Shown here piece after piece: positions 60,169 through 64,000 of a DNA stretch of 64,000 nucleotides. How positions within the stretch are numbered: the stretch's first letter is position 1; the number at the start of each line of letters is the position of its first letter. Source of the DNA: SSF14 sp037045585. Lineage in GTDB: Bacteria; Actinomycetota; Acidimicrobiia; Acidimicrobiales; Microtrichaceae. Under the pieces are notes generated by a model. It worked only from the letters and a program-made list of their open reading frames with translations. It made no database searches and was not told the DNA's origin. The stretch is from assembly GCA_037045585.1 (NCBI GenBank), contig JBAOIR010000043.1:62001-126000 (forward strand). The letters are read 5' to 3'. A program made the translations under genes and the position numbers.

Positions 60169-61407
60169 ATGCCAACCGCTCCGACTGTCATCGTCGTCGG
60201 CGGCGGGCCGGGTGGTCTGATGGCGGCCGAGCAGTTGGCACGCTCGGGCTCGTCGGTGACGGTGTTCGAGCAGATGCCGTCGGTCGGGCGGAAGTTCCTG
60301 CTGGCGGGCCGGGGCGGCCTCAACCTCACCCATTCCGAGCCGACGGAGCAGCTGGTCGAGCGCTACGGCTCGGCGTCGTCGCGGGTTGGGCCGGCGGTCG
60401 CCCGATTCGACGCGGCCGCGCTACGGGCGTGGGCGGAGTCGTTGGGCGAGCCGACGTTCGTGGGGTCGAGTGGTCGGGTGTTCCCCGAGAGCTTCCGGGC
60501 CACACCGTTGCTGCGAGCGTGGCTGGCACGGCTGGCGTCGCTCGGCGTTGTGATCCGGACCCGTCATCGCTGGCTCGGCGTGGAGCTACGGCACGATGGC
60601 CGGCTCGAGGTATCGGTGGCGGATCAGGATGGCGTCGAGTCCGTGGTCGTCGCCGATGCCGTTGTGCTCGCGATGGGCGGAGCGTCGTGGCCGAAGGTCG
60701 GCTCCGACGGCGCGTGGACGTCGGCGCTGTCGGCTGCTGGTGTCGGTCTCGCGCCCTTCCGCCCTGCGAACTGCGGGTTCGTCTCGGCGTGGACCGAGGT
60801 CTTCCGTCGACGCTTCGCCGGTGCGCCGCTCAAGAACGTGGAGCTGTCGGCCGGTGGGAGGTCGGTGCGGGGCGAAGGCGTCGTGACCGAGACCGGGGTC
60901 GAGGGCGGTGTGTTCTACGCGCTGGGTTCGACGATCCGCGACCTGATCGAGCTCGAGGGCGAGGTCGTGGTTCACCTCGACCTGCGGCCCGACCTGTCGG
61001 CGGAGCAGGTGGCGGAGCGTCTGGCGCGACGGCGCCCCAAGGACTCGGCGACGACGGCGTTTCGCAAGGCCGGTATTACACCGGTGGGCATCGGACTGTT
61101 GCGAGAGGCGACGGCCAACGAGCTGCCCTCCGACCCCGTCGATCTCGCGGCGTTGGTGAAGGCGACCCCGCTCCGTCTCGTCGGCGCCGAGGCGGTCGAA
61201 CGCTCGATCTCCACAGCCGGCGGCGTGTGCCTCGACGAGGTCGATGAGCGGTTCATGTTGCGTCGGCTGCCGGGAGTCTTCGTCATCGGCGAGATGCTGG
61301 ACTGGGAAGCGCCCACGGGCGGCTATCTGTTGCAGGCCACGTTCAGCACGGCGGTGGCCGCCGCTGCGGGCGTACTCGACCACCTCGGTCACCGAAACGG
61401 AGGATGA
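60169..61407 (+). CDS. BaiN/YhiN-family FAD-dependent oxidoreductase
   Basis: 412 residues. The N-terminus TVIVVGGGPGGLMAAEQL is a Rossmann motif, followed by GRKFLLAGRGGLNLTHSE, the family signature, and VLAMGGASWPKVGSDG. The C-terminus has VIGEMLDWEAPTGGYLLQ and a further FAD contact. Members are flavoproteins of largely unknown substrate. The stop is separated by one base from the TrmO ATG. Confidence 0.87.
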   Translation: MPTAPTVIVVGGGPGGLMAAEQLARSGSSVTVFEQMPSVGRKFLLAGRGGLNLTHSEPTEQLVERYGSASSRVGPAVARFDAAALRAWAESLGEPTFVGSSGRVFPESFRATPLLRAWLARLASLGVVIRTRHRWLGVELRHDGRLEVSVADQDGVESVVVADAVVLAMGGASWPKVGSDGAWTSALSAAGVGLAPFRPANCGFVSAWTEVFRRRFAGAPLKNVELSAGGRSVRGEGVVTETGVEGGVFYALGSTIRDLIELEGEVVVHLDLRPDLSAEQVAERLARRRPKDSATTAFRKAGITPVGIGLLREATANELPSDPVDLAALVKATPLRLVGAEAVERSISTAGGVCLDEVDERFMLRRLPGVFVIGEMLDWEAPTGGYLLQATFSTAVAAAAGVLDHLGHRNGG

Positions 61408-61408
61408 C

Positions 61409-61903
61409 ATGGGAATCGAACTGACACCGATCGGCACGGTCGTCGGCGGTCGGGTGGTTCCGGAGGATGACGGCTGGGATGCGGAGACCTGCGAGATCCG
61501 GTTGGATCCCGAGCGGTTCGAAGCGTCGGCGCTCGTCGGGCTCGCCGACTTCAGCCACGTCGAGGTCGTCTACCACTTCCACCTGGTCGACGAAGCAGAT
61601 GTGGTGGCGTCGGCTCGCAGGCCCCGCGGCCGTGCCGACTGGCCCGAGGTCGGTATCTTCGCTCAGCGGGGACGAGTGCGGCCCAACCGGCTCGGGGTGT
61701 CGGTCGCCCGACTCGTCGGGATCGAAGGTCTTGCGGTGCGGGTGCAGGGCCTCGACGCTGTCGACGGTACGCCGGTGCTCGATCTCAAGCCGGTGCTGTC
61801 GGGCTTCCTGCCCCGAGGTCCGGTGGTGGAGCCCTCCTGGTCGCTCGAGCTCATGGCCGGCTACTGGGGCGGCGATCATCTCGCGAATCCCGCCGGCGGT
61901 TGA
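61409..61903 (+). CDS. TrmO-like tRNA methyltransferase (TsaA/UPF0066 family)
   Basis: 164 residues; CGGAGG precedes the ATG by five bases. It has the compact beta-barrel pattern: IELTPIGTVVGGRVVPEDD, then LADFSHVEVVYHFHLVDEAD, IFAQRGRVRPNRLGVSVARL and GLDAVDGTPVLDLKP, the last two being the SAM-binding RPNxxG and DGTPVLDIKP signatures. E. coli TrmO methylates t6A37 in tRNA-Thr; whether this short protein does so is unproven. Confidence 0.82.
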   Translation: MGIELTPIGTVVGGRVVPEDDGWDAETCEIRLDPERFEASALVGLADFSHVEVVYHFHLVDEADVVASARRPRGRADWPEVGIFAQRGRVRPNRLGVSVARLVGIEGLAVRVQGLDAVDGTPVLDLKPVLSGFLPRGPVVEPSWSLELMAGYWGGDHLANPAGG

Positions 61904-61921
61904 GTTCTGTTGCGACGGCCG

Positions 61922-62215
61922 TTACTCGGCGATGGTGAAGTACGGGGTGAGGCCCGTGATGTCGAACACCCGGCGGGGCATGCCGGTGAGGTTGATGAGT
62001 TGGATGTCGCGCCCGCTGGCGGTGAGCTGGTTGCGGGCGTCGACGAACGCGTGGATCGCGGACGAGTCGAGGAACGACACATCGCGCAGGTCGGCGACGA
62101 CCACATCGGCGTCCGACGAGAGCAGCTCGCTCCGCAGCTCGTCCTGGCGCGCGATGTCGTAGTCGCCCGTGAGGTGGACGATGTCGGATGCGTTGGAGGG
62201 ATCGTCGTTGGCCAT
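61922..62215 (-). CDS. STAS-domain anti-sigma factor antagonist-like protein
   Basis: 97 residues. The STAS fold is shown by VHLTGDYDIARQDELRSEL, then VVADLRDVSFLDSSAIHAFV, where the serine after D-S is the site phosphorylated in SpoIIAA-type antagonists, and LINLTGMPRRVFDITGL. It could relieve an anti-sigma factor; no such partner is encoded nearby. Convergent with TrmO by 18 bases. Confidence 0.8.
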   Translation of the reverse strand: MANDDPSNASDIVHLTGDYDIARQDELRSELLSSDADVVVADLRDVSFLDSSAIHAFVDARNQLTASGRDIQLINLTGMPRRVFDITGLTPYFTIAE

Positions 62216-62556
62216 GTGGGCGCTGCCTTCGGTGCCGGCCGGGAGCGGACGTGTCACCGACGATACGTCACCGAGTGCGATGTCACGTCCCCCGTTCGTG
62301 GTACCCGATCGGGGCAGTGTCGTGAAGGTGGGCGCCCGTCGTCGAGGGCCGAGGTGTTTGGACCGGGCTGATGACGGGCAGGAGTCGTCGAGGTCGTCAA
62401 CGCCCCCACGTTGGCGCCCCTCTTGGAAACCCGCAGTTTCTCGAAGACGCCCTCGACACCCCCCGGGATGGAGAGGGCGTTCTTCGTGTGTGCCCACGAA
62501 GGTGATGTCGGCTCCCGGAACGACGAAACCCCCGCCGTGGCGGGGGTTGTGTGCGG
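62216..62556. other. Gene-poor stretch with hairpins between STAS gene and tRNA
   Basis: No convincing reading frame was found. It contains a 12-base imperfect hairpin (62443-62454 with 62473-62485, one bulge) and the tRNA terminator. An open frame on the minus strand begins inside the tRNA gene and is a spurious read-through. Confidence 0.5.
62527..62548 (-). terminator. Terminator of tRNA-Gly
   Basis: Nine-base stem AACCCCCGC with its complement, loop of four, followed by TTTCGT on the minus strand, nine bases after the tRNA. Confidence 0.75.
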
Positions 62557-62627
62557 AGCGGGTGAGGAGAATCGAACTCCCGTATGCAGCTTGGGAAGCT
62601 GCCGTTCTACCATTGAACTACACCCGC
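62557..62627 (-). tRNA. tRNA-Gly, anticodon CCC
   Basis: 71 bases on the minus strand. The acceptor stem GCGGGTG pairs with CACCCGC; the D-arm has TTCAATGGTAGAA, the anticodon stem GCAGC/GCTGC holds loop TTCCCAA with anticodon CCC, and the T-arm is GGAGTTCGATTCTCC. The 3-prime CCA is not encoded. Confidence 0.95.
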
Positions 62628-62789
62628 GTGGCCCTGGATTCGGGGCACTCGGAGCCGGCGCCCGACCTGCCGTGAAGGGTGGTCATGAGGTTTCGGCCCG
62701 CCGCATCGTAGCAGCGACGCGCTCGGTCCCGACGGGGTTGGACCGCGCACGGTGTGAGGGGTCGGTGACAGCGCGGGCGAACGGACGTG

Positions 62790-62818
62790 TTGACAAATAC
62801 CGCCTCCGTGTACATGAT
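62790..62818 (+). promoter_or_regulatory. Promoter of alkB with leaderless start
   Basis: TTGACA (perfect -35), 17-base spacer, CATGAT (-10, four of six). The ATG at 62825 is six bases after the -10, so transcription should begin at the start codon. Confidence 0.7.
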
Positions 62819-62824
62819 GACGAC

Positions 62825-64000
62825 ATGACAACGTCGAATGTCGAACAGCTGTCCCGTGTCGAGGTGGGTCGATCCGAGTCGTGGACCGACGCCAAGCGGC
62901 ACCTGTACTGGCTCGGCCTCGTCGTCCCGGTGCTGCCCCTGCTGGCAGCCGGCCTGGTGGCGGCGACGGGTGCCGGGTGGGGTTGGTGGCTGGGCCCGGT
63001 CGTGCTCTACGTGCTGATGCCGATCCTCGACGTCACCCTCGGACGTGATCACGAGAACCCACCCGAGGAGCTCGTCCCGCAGCTCAACGACGACCACTTC
63101 TACCGGTGGTGCACCTACGCCTACCTCCCGTTGCAGTTCCTGTCCCTCGTCGTGGCCTGCGGCTACTGGGCCTGGGGCGATCTCTCGACGATCGACGCGT
63201 TGGGGCTCGCGGCCACGGTGGGCAGCGTCGGCGGAGTGGCGATCAACACGGCGCACGAACTCGGCCACAAGCACCCGAAGGTCGAGCAGTGGTTGGCGAA
63301 GGTGTCCCTCGCCCAGACGGGGTACGGCCACTTCTTCGTCGAGCACAACCGCGGTCACCACGTGCACGTGTCCACGCCGGAGGATCCGGCCAGCTCCCGT
63401 CTCGGTCAGAGCCTGTACTCCTTCCTGCCCCGGACGGTGTTCGGCAGTGTCCGTTCTGCTGTCCGCATCGAGCGCGACCGTCGCCGCCGAGCTGGCGACC
63501 GGTTCTTCTCGATCCACAACGACATCCTCAACGTGTGGGCGATGAGCGTGGTCCTGTTCGGTGGGTTGGTCGCGGTCTTCGGGGTCTCGGTCCTCCCGTG
63601 GCTCGTGCTCCAGGCGTGCATCGGCTTCCTGATGCTCGAAGTCGTCAACTACGTCGAGCACTACGGCCTGTTGCGGGAACGCAAGGAGAACGGTCGCTAC
63701 GAGCGCTGCCGGCCGGAGCACTCGTGGAACGCGAACAACGTCGCCTCGAACCTCGCGCTCTACCAGCTGCAGCGGCACAGTGACCATCACGCCAACCCGA
63801 CGCGTCGCTATCAGTCGCTTCGTCACTTCGACGACGTGCCCCAGCTCCCCACCGGCTACGCGGGGATGATGGTGCTCGCGCTCGTTCCCCCGCTGTGGCG
63901 TCGTGTGATGGACCCCCGCGTCCTCGCCTTCTACGGTGGCGACGTGCAGCGCGCCAACCTCCAGCCCCGTCGTCGTGAGCGACTCATCGCTCGCTACGGG
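62825..64000 (+). CDS. alkB: Alkane 1-monooxygenase (AlkB type), C-terminus beyond the window
   Basis: 392 codons in the window with no stop; about 400 residues are usual, so little is missing. Six hydrophobic helices and the histidine boxes of the membrane di-iron hydroxylases are present: HELGH (His144, His148), EHNRGHH (His174, His178, His179) and RHSDHH (His318, His321, His322), plus the AlkB-type NYVEHYGL. It hydroxylates the terminal carbon of alkanes using rubredoxin; no rubredoxin gene is in the window. The start codon follows directly from a TTGACA promoter. Confidence 0.93.
   Translation, partial: MTTSNVEQLSRVEVGRSESWTDAKRHLYWLGLVVPVLPLLAAGLVAATGAGWGWWLGPVVLYVLMPILDVTLGRDHENPPEELVPQLNDDHFYRWCTYAYLPLQFLSLVVACGYWAWGDLSTIDALGLAATVGSVGGVAINTAHELGHKHPKVEQWLAKVSLAQTGYGHFFVEHNRGHHVHVSTPEDPASSRLGQSLYSFLPRTVFGSVRSAVRIERDRRRRAGDRFFSIHNDILNVWAMSVVLFGGLVAVFGVSVLPWLVLQACIGFLMLEVVNYVEHYGLLRERKENGRYERCRPEHSWNANNVASNLALYQLQRHSDHHANPTRRYQSLRHFDDVPQLPTGYAGMMVLALVPPLWRRVMDPRVLAFYGGDVQRANLQPRRRERLIARYG

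Noticed and set aside
62254..62613. Minus-strand frame starting inside tRNA-Gly
   Set aside because: Its N-terminus is the translated tRNA, a common artefact, and the rest lacks family features.

Overview
The window is high-GC DNA from an actinobacterium. Evidence: the dnaK-grpE-dnaJ-hspR-clpB heat-shock operon with a HAIR-type operator, DtxR/IdeR-type iron boxes, an HtaA-type haem protein, the F420/PPOX, MDMPI and RDD families, an ECF41 sigma factor, ethylmalonyl-CoA mutase, and many start codons that sit directly behind a -10 element (leaderless transcripts). Gene content would fit a free-living, possibly aquatic Acidimicrobiia-like bacterium, but that placement is inference.

Layout. 0-3.6 kb, minus strand: hemE-hemH-hemY with overlapping stop/start codons, then the start of lnt. 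3.7-8.0 kb: a HelD-like helicase, a type-B carboxylesterase and a DtxR-family regulator. 8.1-16.6 kb: a large Lhr-type helicase whose 3-prime third is broken by several frameshifts, a broken lipoprotein gene, a PPOX protein divergent from endonuclease VIII, and small proteins. 16.6-24 kb: an ABC export system (ATPase plus FtsX/MacB-like permease) with an RDD protein, DoxX and TauE proteins, phosphoglycerate mutase and a GT87-like membrane protein. 24-31 kb: the heat-shock operon. 31-38.6 kb: metallophosphoesterase, MDMPI, TetR, a degenerate GGDEF protein, a Tap-like hydrolase and ethylmalonyl-CoA mutase, the last preceded by a structured leader. 38.9-44.3 kb: an orphan LivG/LivF ATPase pair with a small membrane protein, then two membrane glycosyltransferases and a Stealth/GT-A-like protein. 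44.4-49.4 kb: SmtB-type regulator with a secreted zinc peptidase, ECF41 sigma factor with an FAD oxidoreductase, and a pirin.

49.5-60.1 kb is the most distinctive part. A HmuTUV-like haem ABC importer is followed by a surface-anchored protein, an HtaA-like lipoprotein, an imelysin lipoprotein, a di-haem cytochrome-like lipoprotein (DUF1111 type), a second imelysin-like lipoprotein and an HTTM membrane protein. DtxR/IdeR-like boxes stand before three transcription units, so the block reads as one iron-controlled surface iron/haem acquisition regulon. 60.2-64 kb: a BaiN-type flavoprotein, TrmO, a STAS protein, tRNA-Gly(CCC) and an alkane monooxygenase (alkB) running off the edge.

Single-base frameshifts interrupt at least seven genes (lhr, lipoprotein, GT87, hydrolase, two glycosyltransferases, ABC ATPase, imelysin 2) while the flanking reading frames stay well conserved. 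Residual sequencing or assembly error is more likely than mass gene decay; such genes are given as one locus.
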